DNA of 64,000 nucleotides from Dehalococcoidia bacterium UBA2588 (GTDB lineage Bacteria > Chloroflexota > Dehalococcoidia > Lucifugimonadales > UBA3495). This document shows, in pieces, positions 18,027-26,058 of this stretch. Position 1 is the first letter of the stretch; the number at the start of each line of letters is the position of its first letter. Location: positions 1 to 64,000 of the forward strand of contig DDKW01000023.1 in assembly GCA_002339805.1 (NCBI GenBank). The letters are read 5' to 3'. Under the pieces are notes generated by a model that was not told the DNA's origin, did no database searches, and saw only the letters and a list, made by a program, of their open reading frames with translations. Both the position numbers and the translations under genes were made by a program.

Positions 18027-19061
18027 ATGGCAGAAAAAGTTAGAGTGGGGTTAGTTGGAGCTGGTCGCAATACCCGAGATAGACATATACCAGGATTCCA
18101 AAAAGTCGAAGGAGTCGAATTAGTCGCAGTTGCGAACAGATCAATAGAATCTGGGAACGTTGTGGCTGATCAATTTAACATCCCAAAAGTATATGGTGAT
18201 TGGCAACAATTATTGTTAGATCCAGACATAGATGCCATATGCATCGGCACATGGCCTTATATGCATTCGACGATAACAGTCAATGCCTTAGAAAGTGGAA
18301 AACATGTACTCTGTGAAGCTCGCATGGCGGCAACAGCAGAAGATGCTCATCAAATGCTAGCAGCATCTAGAGAAAATCCGCATTTGGTAGCCCAAATTGT
18401 TCCTTCTCCTTTATCATTTAAAATTGATAATTTAGTCTCTGAATTAGTCAATGATGGATATATTGGCAAATTATTAGCCATACATGTTGAATCATTACAA
18501 CCAGGATTCCTGGATTGCGATGCACCTCTCCATTGGAGGAATGAAAGACGTTTTAGTGGATTCAACATAATGAATATGGGGATATGGTATGAAGCTATGA
18601 TTAGGTGGGTTGGTGAAGCCCAATCTGTATCTGCAATGGCATCAATAAATGTGCCTGCTCGTAAAGACGAGTCTGGAAACTATACCGGAATCACTATCCC
18701 TGATCACGTAGATATATTAGCGAGGCTCGCTAATGGTGCGCAAGCCAGACTGAGTTTCAGCACCATAACAGGATTATCTGCAGGGAATTCAGTTATGATA
18801 TATGGTACCGAAGGAACCGTTAAAGTCGACAACCAACTTAACGTGTTTGCAGGTAAAAGAGGAGATTCAACTCTAGAGCCCATTGAAAACCCAACTGAAA
18901 AACAAGCCTTTTGGAGAGTAGAAGAAGAATTTATAAACGCCATAAAAGGCATTGAGCCTGTAACACGAACTCCATTTGATGTAGGTGTTCACTACATGGA
19001 ATTCACTGAAGCAGTCACCCGTAGTTGGCAAACAGGCCAAGAAATTAGCCTTCCTTTATAA
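18027..19061 (+). CDS. Gfo/Idh/MocA family oxidoreductase with altered EKP motif
   Basis: NAD(P)-dependent oxidoreductase family acting mostly on sugars and cyclitols. The Rossmann loop is GLVGAGRNTRDRHIPGF near the N terminus, and the C-terminal alpha/beta domain includes GFNIMNMGIWYEAMIRWVG. The canonical EKP motif, whose lysine is catalytic in the family, reads CEARMAATAEDA here, so the lysine is missing. It could therefore be a non-canonical dehydrogenase, lyase or hydrolase. It is the first gene of a four-gene run ending with a DUF4242-like protein. Length 344 is standard. Confidence 0.88.
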   Translation: MAEKVRVGLVGAGRNTRDRHIPGFQKVEGVELVAVANRSIESGNVVADQFNIPKVYGDWQQLLLDPDIDAICIGTWPYMHSTITVNALESGKHVLCEARMAATAEDAHQMLAASRENPHLVAQIVPSPLSFKIDNLVSELVNDGYIGKLLAIHVESLQPGFLDCDAPLHWRNERRFSGFNIMNMGIWYEAMIRWVGEAQSVSAMASINVPARKDESGNYTGITIPDHVDILARLANGAQARLSFSTITGLSAGNSVMIYGTEGTVKVDNQLNVFAGKRGDSTLEPIENPTEKQAFWRVEEEFINAIKGIEPVTRTPFDVGVHYMEFTEAVTRSWQTGQEISLPL

Positions 19062-19085
19062 TCAAACACCTAACGGAGAAATATT

Positions 19086-19640
19086 ATGAGTAGTAATCCA
19101 GCAGAAACCAAAATGACACCTGAAGTACAAGCAATGATCGGAGTCGAAGGTGACATAGTAGAAATGATGGGAGTGGTTGATCAAGAATATCTAAGACGTT
19201 TTGCACAGGCTTTAATGGACCCAGATCCAATGTATTGGGATGAAGAATGGGCAAAAAACAGTAGATTTGGACAGTTAACCGTACCTCCTATAATGGTCTC
19301 TTATATGAGTAGTCGCATTCCTCTGGGAGGAGGAGACCCGGTCACCCAGGCATTCGAAGAGAACCCTTTCTCTGATGGCATAGGGTCTGTTAAAAAATTC
19401 GGTGAATTACCAAACGTACCAACTGATTTGGTAAGAGTCGTAAACGGGGGTAATGAACTTGAACTGTATGAATATCCCTCTATTGGAGACAGAATAAAAT
19501 TTCAACATAGATATTCTGATATACGGGAAAGAGTAGGCCGAGAAGGAAAGGCCTTCCTGTTGATCACCAGAGAAACGAAATTCTATAATCAAGATGATCA
19601 TTTATTGTGCATCACCAGAGCAACAACAATTAGAAGATAA
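19086..19640 (+). CDS. MaoC-like dehydratase, N-terminal-type subunit (FAS1-like)
   Basis: Hot-dog fold protein of the MaoC_dehydrat_N type, without the catalytic Asp/His motif of active hydratases. Marks are the VDQEYLRRFAQALMDPDPMYWDEEWA stretch near residue 55 and TVPPIMVSYM. A GGAG ribosome site precedes the ATG. The gene 20 bases downstream encodes the complementary active-type subunit. Such pairs form heterodimeric enoyl-CoA hydratases or mesaconyl-/hydroxyacyl-CoA dehydratases. The actual substrate is unknown. Confidence 0.8.
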   Translation: MSSNPAETKMTPEVQAMIGVEGDIVEMMGVVDQEYLRRFAQALMDPDPMYWDEEWAKNSRFGQLTVPPIMVSYMSSRIPLGGGDPVTQAFEENPFSDGIGSVKKFGELPNVPTDLVRVVNGGNELELYEYPSIGDRIKFQHRYSDIRERVGREGKAFLLITRETKFYNQDDHLLCITRATTIRR

Positions 19641-19659
19641 TTAATTTAGAGGTAATAAC

Positions 19660-20217
19660 ATGGTTACAGTCGATGACTTATTGAACATGAATCCGGACGA
19701 TATTCTCAAACATAACGAGCGCCCGGATGACAAAACACTTAGAAACAAACAACAAATATATTATGATGATGTGCAAGTAGGGGAAGAGCTACCCAAATAC
19801 ATATATAGACAGACTCCTACCCACTTATTCAGGTGGTCAGCAAGTATAGAAAACTTCCATAGGATTCATTATGATTTAGACTTTGCTTTAAATCATGATA
19901 AGAATCCTACCATCCTGGTTCACGGCTCCTGGAAACAATCCGTCGTCCCTCAGTTCCTTAAAGACTGGGTATCCCCAGGTGGTTGGCCATGGAAGGCCAG
20001 ATTTGAACATCGAGCGATGTTGACCCCTAATGACGTTCTAATAATGTGGGGTACCGTAGTCGACAAATCTGAAAAAGACGGAATGGGTATCATAGAGTTA
20101 GAAATCGGAATGAAAACCCAAGATGGGGTTGAAAGCATGCCTGGTACAGCCACGGTTGTGCTGCCGATACGAGGTGGTAAAGAAATACCGTACCCTTTCG
20201 TACCCCCACAAGAATAG
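19660..20217 (+). CDS. MaoC-like acyl dehydratase, catalytic-type subunit
   Basis: Hot-dog fold (R)-specific enoyl-CoA hydratase-like protein. The VGEELP strand and the RWSASIENFHRIHYDLDFA segment correspond to the hydratase 2 motif, with IHYD at the His/Asp active-site position. VHGSWKQSVVPQFL follows as in the family. It probably pairs with the preceding N-type subunit, as the two genes are 19 bases apart. Length 185. Confidence 0.8.
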   Translation: MVTVDDLLNMNPDDILKHNERPDDKTLRNKQQIYYDDVQVGEELPKYIYRQTPTHLFRWSASIENFHRIHYDLDFALNHDKNPTILVHGSWKQSVVPQFLKDWVSPGGWPWKARFEHRAMLTPNDVLIMWGTVVDKSEKDGMGIIELEIGMKTQDGVESMPGTATVVLPIRGGKEIPYPFVPPQE

Positions 20218-20229
20218 AGGAGTTAAACA

Positions 20230-20499
20230 ATGTCTAGATTTATGGCAATACATAATGTTCCCGGGATAACCGAGGAACAATTTAAAGAAAAATTACAAGG
20301 CGTAGCAAAATGGAGACCAGATAGGAGAACGACCATATTAAAAGTCTATGCGGATATAGACAATGGCAAGATAGTATCTGAATGCGAAGCAGCTGAACAA
20401 CAACATTTCGAAGACTGGATCAACATGGTCGGATGGGAAGCAGAATCCATTCATTCAATAGACCTAGTTTGCCAAGTAGGTAACTTCTGGAATTTCTAA
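20230..20499 (+). CDS. small DUF4242-like (ferredoxin-fold) protein
   Basis: An 89-residue protein. The layout RFMAIHNVPGITEEQF, KVYADIDNGKIVSECEA and an HFEDWINMVGW-AESIHSIDLV tail resembles the DUF4242 / SCO4226 alpha-beta barrel family, some members of which bind nickel. The match is by eye and moderate. AGGAG precedes the start by eight bases; the gene closes the Gfo/Idh-MaoC run. Its end overlaps the convergent S26 gene by four bases. Confidence 0.6.
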   Translation: MSRFMAIHNVPGITEEQFKEKLQGVAKWRPDRRTTILKVYADIDNGKIVSECEAAEQQHFEDWINMVGWEAESIHSIDLVCQVGNFWNF

Positions 20500-20903
20500 G
20501 AAATTACACCTATTCGACTTAATGGCCAGTATATAAACCATGCCTTGCCAATTATGTGACTCTTAGGAACTGGCCCAAAATACCTACTATCATAAGGGAC
20601 ATGACCTGGAGTAGAAATGTCTGACTCACCCAGTACAAAATATTCTGATGGGCCTAAGAAAAATGTCTTACCGTCAACCAGAATATCTTCACCCGGCAAT
20701 CCCGCAATTCTCTTAACAATATGAGAGATGCTAGGCCTAATGTCTTGGAATACTATTACGTCACCTTTTTTATAATTGGATGTTTGTTCGTCAGGAATCA
20801 CCAAGAACCTTGCATTAGCAGGTAAGGTTTTAGACATACTATCTCTGCTCTTTCCGAGTTTATAACGGATAGTTATAGACTTTAAATAACGTGATAAATA
20901 CAT
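20496..20903 (-). CDS. short S26 signal-peptidase-like protein, no membrane anchor
   Basis: S26 serine/lysine peptidase fold in 135 residues. The catalytic Ser is at residue 22 in DSMSKTLP and the Lys at residue 64 in HIVKRIAGLPGED. Later boxes are YFVLGES (usually GDN), the DSRYFGPVP segment and GKAWFIYWP. Unlike true LepB there is no N-terminal transmembrane helix. It resembles the short S26 proteases that mature Ni-superoxide dismutase, but no such gene is nearby. It lies downstream of a PfkB kinase gene with 13 bases between. A full-length LepB is encoded at 39183-39740. Confidence 0.8.
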   Translation of the reverse strand: MYLSRYLKSITIRYKLGKSRDSMSKTLPANARFLVIPDEQTSNYKKGDVIVFQDIRPSISHIVKRIAGLPGEDILVDGKTFFLGPSEYFVLGESDISTPGHVPYDSRYFGPVPKSHIIGKAWFIYWPLSRIGVIS

Positions 20904-20916
20904 ACAAGTAAATCAA

Positions 20917-21834
20917 TTAATCAGAAATACAATTACATGATTCTTCAAAGGTTATAAAATAATTCTGTGTGCCTCGGCTAGCTACTGCTTTACTTGCTAC
21001 AATTGATCCGAGTTTACAACTCTTGTCCAAAGTCCATCCTTCCATTAGTCCTTTCAACAACCCCCCTCTATAAGAATCTCCCGCTCCAGTAGGATCAACT
21101 ACATCAACAACACTTACACTATTGATAGAACTATGATTCCCGGTCATAAAAAACTCTGATCCTTCATCGCCTTTAGTTGTTATTAAAGTCCCCGCAAGTT
21201 CAATTATGTCTTCCTTCCTTAATTCGGTAATACTTTCAATCAAAGATAATTCATAGAGATTACTTATAGTTACATCATTTTGTCTTATAGCTGTTATCAA
21301 ATCGTCCTTGGCCCACACAGGAAGCGACTGACTGGGATCAAATATAGAATACACATCTTTTTCATAATATATCTTAGATAGTCTTACCATATCTTGAATG
21401 TTGCCTGGAGCTATAATGGCGATAATATCTGAGAAGTCCATAGAATCCTCATTAAAATCACATTCATACTTCATAGCTCCCAAATTAAATGCAGTAATCT
21501 GATTATCTTGGCTATCTGTAGTGACAAATCCAGAGGATGTGGCATCATTATCAATGATCTTAACGTAAGTTGTATCAATATTTAATTCTTTCAAACGCGC
21601 TGAATAACGATGATGATCGTATCCTAAAGTCCCAAGTAATAAAGGAGTCTCGCCTAAGCAATGCAGCGCGTACGCTATATTCCCTGCTGTGCCTCCAAAA
21701 TTTTCTGTTAAATTATCTACCGTGAAACTAACATTGATGTCATCCAGTTTATCTGGAAGTAAATGATCACCAAAAACTCCTCCGTAATCCATAATCCGAT
21801 CATAAGCTAATGATCCAGATACTAAAACCTTCAT
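20917..21834 (-). CDS. PfkB-family carbohydrate/adenosine kinase
   Basis: Ribokinase-fold sugar or nucleoside kinase. The N-terminal part has FGGTAGNIAYALHCLG, the substrate-side motif, and the C-terminal signature is VDPTGAGDSYRGG with the catalytic Asp. The opening VSGSLAYDRIMDYGG and overall 305-residue length resemble the adenosine-kinase-like subgroup. The substrate is not certain. It sits in a minus-strand operon between a DUF192 lipoprotein and the short S26 peptidase. Confidence 0.88.
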   Translation of the reverse strand: MKVLVSGSLAYDRIMDYGGVFGDHLLPDKLDDINVSFTVDNLTENFGGTAGNIAYALHCLGETPLLLGTLGYDHHRYSARLKELNIDTTYVKIIDNDATSSGFVTTDSQDNQITAFNLGAMKYECDFNEDSMDFSDIIAIIAPGNIQDMVRLSKIYYEKDVYSIFDPSQSLPVWAKDDLITAIRQNDVTISNLYELSLIESITELRKEDIIELAGTLITTKGDEGSEFFMTGNHSSINSVSVVDVVDPTGAGDSYRGGLLKGLMEGWTLDKSCKLGSIVASKAVASRGTQNYFITFEESCNCISD

Positions 21835-21844
21835 ACCAAACCTC

Positions 21845-22342
21845 TTAACATTTATATCTAACAGCTAATTCGTCCAAGAAAATCACTGTATCACCAACAA
21901 AAACCTGATTGTCTTGTACATAACCAGCGTTAACTTCTAAAACAAACTCAACAGGCCCTCCAGAAGTATATATTTCATAATCTTCATTATTCACTGCTAT
22001 CATACTTGGAATTGGAACATTTTCAGTAATATTACTAATCTTACATTCCTCGGTTATCCAAATTATATCTATCGGGAACTCCATACCTTTCATCCAAAAT
22101 CCTCGAGGAGAAGCCTCTGAATACACAAACAACATTCCTCGATCTAATTCTAGTTCCTCATGATTCGACAAACCTGTCATACGAAGATCCTGAGTATCAG
22201 CAATATCGACAGACACAATATTCAATCCTATCTGAACAGAATTCCCCAAATGATCACCCCAATCATAAGAATCTACCTGAGCAATTTTGCAACTGGTAAA
22301 TAATGTCAAGGTGATCAAACAAACAAACAATAATGATTTCAT
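21845..22342 (-). CDS. DUF192 lipoprotein
   Basis: DUF192 domain protein: RMTGLSNHEELELDRGMLFVY, RGFWMKGMEFPIDIIWI and the later VLEVNAGYV segment are the family pattern. The N terminus is a signal peptide with lipobox FTSC (Cys18), so it is probably surface-anchored. The family's function is unknown. The gene lies ten bases from the downstream kinase and 20 from the upstream aldolase. Confidence 0.88.
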   Translation of the reverse strand: MKSLLFVCLITLTLFTSCKIAQVDSYDWGDHLGNSVQIGLNIVSVDIADTQDLRMTGLSNHEELELDRGMLFVYSEASPRGFWMKGMEFPIDIIWITEECKISNITENVPIPSMIAVNNEDYEIYTSGGPVEFVLEVNAGYVQDNQVFVGDTVIFLDELAVRYKC

Positions 22343-22362
22343 ATATACATTATATCGTTCAA

Positions 22363-23139
22363 TTAACGAATATCTTTCAGCCTACTAGTCAATGATTGAT
22401 ACAAAATAGAACCTGGAGGTGGCCCTACATGAGTGTATCCAACTCCCAATTCCAACAAATCATTAGAATCCAAAGGAAGTGCTGGATGATTCATTGGCAC
22501 GGAAAGTTTAGCCTTCCCGACCGCTTTTACGGCCTCTGCTAGTTCGTTTAACTTGCCTCTGAGCCTATCATCTTTAGGATCTCGAATTCCCATGTACTCA
22601 GAAAAATCGGTAGGACCAATAGATACTAGATCTATCCCATCCAAAGCAGCTATCTGCTCAATTTCGCTAATCCCTTTATCATCCTCGCACATCACAGACA
22701 GCAAAATTTGAGCATTAGAAGTATTAACATGATCTTCCCATTTTACTGTCCCAAATCTTGCAGCTCTGCTACTACCAGCAGCACCTCGTGTTCCCATTGG
22801 AGGGTATCTCACTGCATCCACAGCGCGCTTCGCTCCTTCTAATCCTTCGATATGAGGAATTATGATACCTTCGGCGCCCATATCTAAAAGACGCAGTATT
22901 AAATTTTCATCATTCCCTGGAACCCTAACAACAGAGGTTATACCTACCAAATCAGCAGATTTAATCATTTCTCCTATTGTTGAAAGATCCCAAGTAGTAT
23001 GCTCCATATCAATAAAAGCCGCATCATAACCAGCTAATCCTATTATTTCTACAATCTGGGGATCCGCTAGGCCTACATATGTTCCTAAAGCCAAACCTCC
23101 AGAATTCATCACTGTCTTTACTTTATTTTCTCTTACCAT
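22363..23139 (-). CDS. HpcH/HpaI-type aldolase
   Basis: Class II pyruvate aldolase fold, 258 residues. GTYVGLADPQIVEIIGLAGYDAAFIDMEHT near the N terminus, the VRVPGNDENLILRLLDMGAEGIIIPHI region (metal and Arg site) and PPMGTRG are typical. The start MVRENKV is preceded by AGGAG at six bases; a longer open frame reaches 23259 but contains no better start. Substrates in this family are 2-keto-3-deoxy or 4-hydroxy-2-oxo acids. It heads a minus-strand run with the DUF192, PfkB and S26 genes. Confidence 0.88.
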   Translation of the reverse strand: MVRENKVKTVMNSGGLALGTYVGLADPQIVEIIGLAGYDAAFIDMEHTTWDLSTIGEMIKSADLVGITSVVRVPGNDENLILRLLDMGAEGIIIPHIEGLEGAKRAVDAVRYPPMGTRGAAGSSRAARFGTVKWEDHVNTSNAQILLSVMCEDDKGISEIEQIAALDGIDLVSIGPTDFSEYMGIRDPKDDRLRGKLNELAEAVKAVGKAKLSVPMNHPALPLDSNDLLELGVGYTHVGPPPGSILYQSLTSRLKDIR

Positions 23140-23192
23140 ATCTATCTCCTCTGACATATTAATTACATAAGTGATTGTACTTAATAATGAAG

Positions 23193-23221
23193 TTGCCTTA
23201 AAGATATTGTTCAGATACAAT
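23193..23221 (+). promoter_or_regulatory. putative promoter of the CoA-transferase pair
   Basis: TTGCCT (23193-23198) and TACAAT (23216-23221), spacer 17, lie 47 bases before the start of the first CoA-transferase gene. Part of a 128-base divergent intergenic region. Confidence 0.45.
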
Positions 23222-23267
23222 CCGGACTCTATTAAACAAGAATTTGTCATAACTAACAAAATTACTA

Positions 23268-24464
23268 ATGCTTAACAATGTTTTTGAAAACCTGACAATA
23301 CTAGACATCAGTGAAGATGTTTCCGGATCTTTCTGTGCAAGACTGTTCGCCGATTACGGAGCACATGTATTAAAAATAGAACCTATTCATGGAGCGAAAT
23401 TACGCACTCAGGGCCCTTTCTTCGAAAATGACCCACACTCTGAAAAAAGTTTTTCATTTTTTACTCATAACTTCAACAAAAAAGGGATAACCCTTGATAT
23501 TGAAAGTGCCATTGGCAAGGACATTTTTAAGGATCTGGCATCCAGAGCAGACCTCATCATCGAAAGTTTTCAGCCTGGCCGTATGAAAGAATTAGGCTTA
23601 GATCTCGCAACACTTCAAACAATCAACCCCAAATTAAGCATGACATCAATTACCCCTTTCGGACAAACCGGGCCATACAAAAACTTTAAGTCATCCGAGC
23701 TAATTAATTACGCGATGAGTTTAATAATGAGTATTAGCGGAGTTCAAGGCCAACAACCTCTAAAACACGCTGGCATGCAAGCAGAGTACGAAGGAGGATT
23801 GTTTGGAGCTGGAGCAACCAGTATATCGCTATTCAAAAGCAGCCTAACAGGCATCGGAGAACACATAGACGTATCTATCACAGAATGTGTCGCCTCTACT
23901 ATGATGGCTACTCAATCCATATATCCATTTATTGGAGGGACCCAGACCCGGAGAAAAGCTGAAGGTAGCAACTCAGAACAAGCAGCCCAAGCAACCAACG
24001 ACGGCTGGGTGGTATGGCAAACAGGCGGAGGTGCTTCCTGGGAAGATATAGCAAACTTTTTTGAATCTCCAGAATTGCTAGAGCCTAAATTCGCAGTACG
24101 CGAACAACGTATAGCGAATGGCACTGAACTGGACAACATAGTAGAAAGTTACATGAAAACCAAGGGAAAATGGGAATTATTCCGTAAAGCGTCTGAGGCG
24201 AGAATGCTATTTGGAGTAGCACAAACCGCGACAGAATTAAACAATTGCGAACAACTTAAATCACGTGGCTTCTATCACCAAATAGAACATCCATACATGG
24301 GCAACGTAAACGTACCAGCTGAACTGTTCAAATATAGTGCTACCCCATTTCAAATGAGATACCCTGCTCCTACTATTGGAGAGCATAACCAAGAGATCTA
24401 TATAGAAAATCTAGGGTTCACGGCTCAACAACTCGTGAAGCTACGCCAAATCGGGGTAATATAA
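23268..24464 (+). CDS. CaiB/BaiF family III CoA-transferase
   Basis: Family III CoA-transferase, moving CoA between carboxylic acids. Marks are ILDISEDVSGSFCARLFADYGAHVLKIE at the N terminus, RADLIIESFQPGRMKELGLD, the SMTSITPFGQTGPYK strand, and GEHIDVSITECVAS. Length 398 is typical. The next gene, another family member, starts at the base after the stop, so a heteromeric or sequential enzyme is plausible. The acid substrate is unknown. Confidence 0.92.
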   Translation: MLNNVFENLTILDISEDVSGSFCARLFADYGAHVLKIEPIHGAKLRTQGPFFENDPHSEKSFSFFTHNFNKKGITLDIESAIGKDIFKDLASRADLIIESFQPGRMKELGLDLATLQTINPKLSMTSITPFGQTGPYKNFKSSELINYAMSLIMSISGVQGQQPLKHAGMQAEYEGGLFGAGATSISLFKSSLTGIGEHIDVSITECVASTMMATQSIYPFIGGTQTRRKAEGSNSEQAAQATNDGWVVWQTGGGASWEDIANFFESPELLEPKFAVREQRIANGTELDNIVESYMKTKGKWELFRKASEARMLFGVAQTATELNNCEQLKSRGFYHQIEHPYMGNVNVPAELFKYSATPFQMRYPAPTIGEHNQEIYIENLGFTAQQLVKLRQIGVI

Positions 24465-25820
24465 ATGGATAATCCAAAACCATTAGACGGATTGCGCATA
24501 CTAGATTCCACTTATGTTTTTGCACTTCCTTACGCCGGGGGACATCTTGCTGATCTAGGAGCAGAGGTAATCAAAATAGAAGGTCCATCTCGACCTGACG
24601 TAACCAGGACTGGTGGGTATGCTGGTGTATTCGCAGACAATGACCATGGTGAAGATTGGTGGAACCGGCCTTCGACATTTAATTTAATAAACCGTGGCAA
24701 AAATTCTTTAGTAATTAACATGGCTGACCCCGAAGGCAGGGAACTATTCAAAGAAATGGTCAAAATCAGCGACGTCGTAATGGAAAATTTCACTCCTCGA
24801 GTAATGAAAGGCTGGGGATTAGATTATCCTAATCTGAAAAAGCTCAACCCCAATATAATAATGATAAGTAACACTGGATATGGGCACGGAGAAGGCCCAT
24901 ATTCAAGTTATCCTAGCCAAGCAACTACAGCTGAACTAAGTCATGGGATGGCCAATCTTACAGGGTATGAAAATGGGCCACCTTCGAAAGCAGGAGCCTC
25001 ATTTGTTGACTTTTTAGCTACCTGGACAGCCCTATTCGCACTAGGTGGCGCTTTAAAATATCGTAATGAGACAGGTAAAGGCCAATGGATAGATATCGGG
25101 ATGTACCAAACTGGAGTAATGTTTATCTCGGAATATTTGCTTGATGCACAATTAAATGGTCAAGAATCTGCAAGAATTGGTAATAAAAGCCCCAACAGAG
25201 CTCCACAAAATTGTTATCAGACTATCGGAAATGACCAATGGATCGCAATTTCAGTAGATAGTGACGAAGAATGGCAAACGCTATGCTCGTTAATGAATAA
25301 ACATGAAATGTCCATGGATTCCAAATTCGCTCATTTGAATGATCGAATCAAAAACCACGAAGAAATAGATGCTGTCATAACTGAATGGACTCGTCAAAAG
25401 ACTAAATATGATGTAATGCATTTGCTTCAGGAAAACGGGATTGCAGCCGGACCAGTGATCAATAGTCAAGACATTCATTATGATGAACATTTCATATCTA
25501 GAAACTTTATAGAAAAAGTAGCATATCCTGAGGATCGGAACATGGGAACCCGAATGTTTTTGGGCAGACCATACAAATTAAGTAATCATCCACTCCATAT
25601 AACAAAGCCTGCTCCTAAATTTGGGGAGCATAATGCGTATTATCTGAAAACCATATTAGGAATCAGCGATGAAGAATTTGAAACTATGTATGAGAATGGA
25701 TTAATTGCAGATATACCCGGAGACCGTGAGCCTTCGGCCACATTTGACCCTTTAAAAAGAATAGAAGCAAAAACACTTGCTGACTGGGACCCTGATTACA
25801 AGAAAAATCTAGGAATTTAG
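24465..25820 (+). CDS. CaiB/BaiF family III CoA-transferase (second of pair)
   Basis: Family III CoA-transferase of 451 residues, about 50 longer than its neighbour, with a C-terminal extension after the usual KFGEHN motif. Marks are GLRILDSTYVFALPYAGGHLADLGAEVIKIEG, DVVMENFTPRVMKGWGLDY, IIMISNTGYGHGEGPYSSY and GKGQWIDIGMYQTG. Translation is probably coupled, as the ATG touches the previous TAA. The two proteins are not close copies. Confidence 0.92.
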   Translation: MDNPKPLDGLRILDSTYVFALPYAGGHLADLGAEVIKIEGPSRPDVTRTGGYAGVFADNDHGEDWWNRPSTFNLINRGKNSLVINMADPEGRELFKEMVKISDVVMENFTPRVMKGWGLDYPNLKKLNPNIIMISNTGYGHGEGPYSSYPSQATTAELSHGMANLTGYENGPPSKAGASFVDFLATWTALFALGGALKYRNETGKGQWIDIGMYQTGVMFISEYLLDAQLNGQESARIGNKSPNRAPQNCYQTIGNDQWIAISVDSDEEWQTLCSLMNKHEMSMDSKFAHLNDRIKNHEEIDAVITEWTRQKTKYDVMHLLQENGIAAGPVINSQDIHYDEHFISRNFIEKVAYPEDRNMGTRMFLGRPYKLSNHPLHITKPAPKFGEHNAYYLKTILGISDEEFETMYENGLIADIPGDREPSATFDPLKRIEAKTLADWDPDYKKNLGI

Positions 25821-25821
25821 C

Positions 25822-25849
25822 TTGATAAGTTAATAGTAACTGTTACAAT
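25822..25849 (+). promoter_or_regulatory. putative promoter for tRNA (CAT)
   Basis: TTGATA (25822-25827) and TACAAT (25844-25849) with a 16-base spacer, 29 bases before the tRNA. A small palindrome, GTAACTGTTAC, overlaps the spacer and -10 box. Confidence 0.5.
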
Positions 25850-25878
25850 ATTCTTTCCAATCCAAGAGGATTTAACTA

Positions 25879-25955
25879 GGGCGATTAGCTCAGTTGGTTA
25901 GAGCACCGAACTCATAATTCGTAGGTCCCAGGTTCGAATCCTGGATCGCCCACCA
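25879..25955 (+). tRNA. tRNA with CAT anticodon (elongator Met, or Ile2)
   Basis: Full cloverleaf: acceptor GGGCGAT/ATCGCCC, D stem GCTC/GAGC, anticodon loop CTCATAA giving CAT, T arm CCAGG-TTCGAAT-CCTGG, discriminator A, encoded CCA. A paired first base excludes the initiator type. Elongator Met and lysidine-modified Ile2 cannot be separated by eye. One C-T mismatch closes the anticodon stem. Confidence 0.92.
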
Positions 25956-26058
25956 ATCACCAAAATTCATTACCCTATCCGGACACTATTTTAGGTATAC
26001 AAATTTCCACGTTTAAGATAAAATCGCGAGAATCGAGACTATTAGTGGAGGAGTCAAT

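Noticed and set aside
23140-23259. Extended N terminus of the HpaI-type aldolase
   Set aside because: The ATG at 23139 has AGGAG six bases upstream; the extension is unlike the family and contains the divergent promoter.
25833-25850. Terminator after the second CoA-transferase gene (GTAAC-T-GTTAC)
   Set aside because: A one-base loop cannot form a terminator hairpin and no T run follows; it overlaps a likely tRNA promoter.
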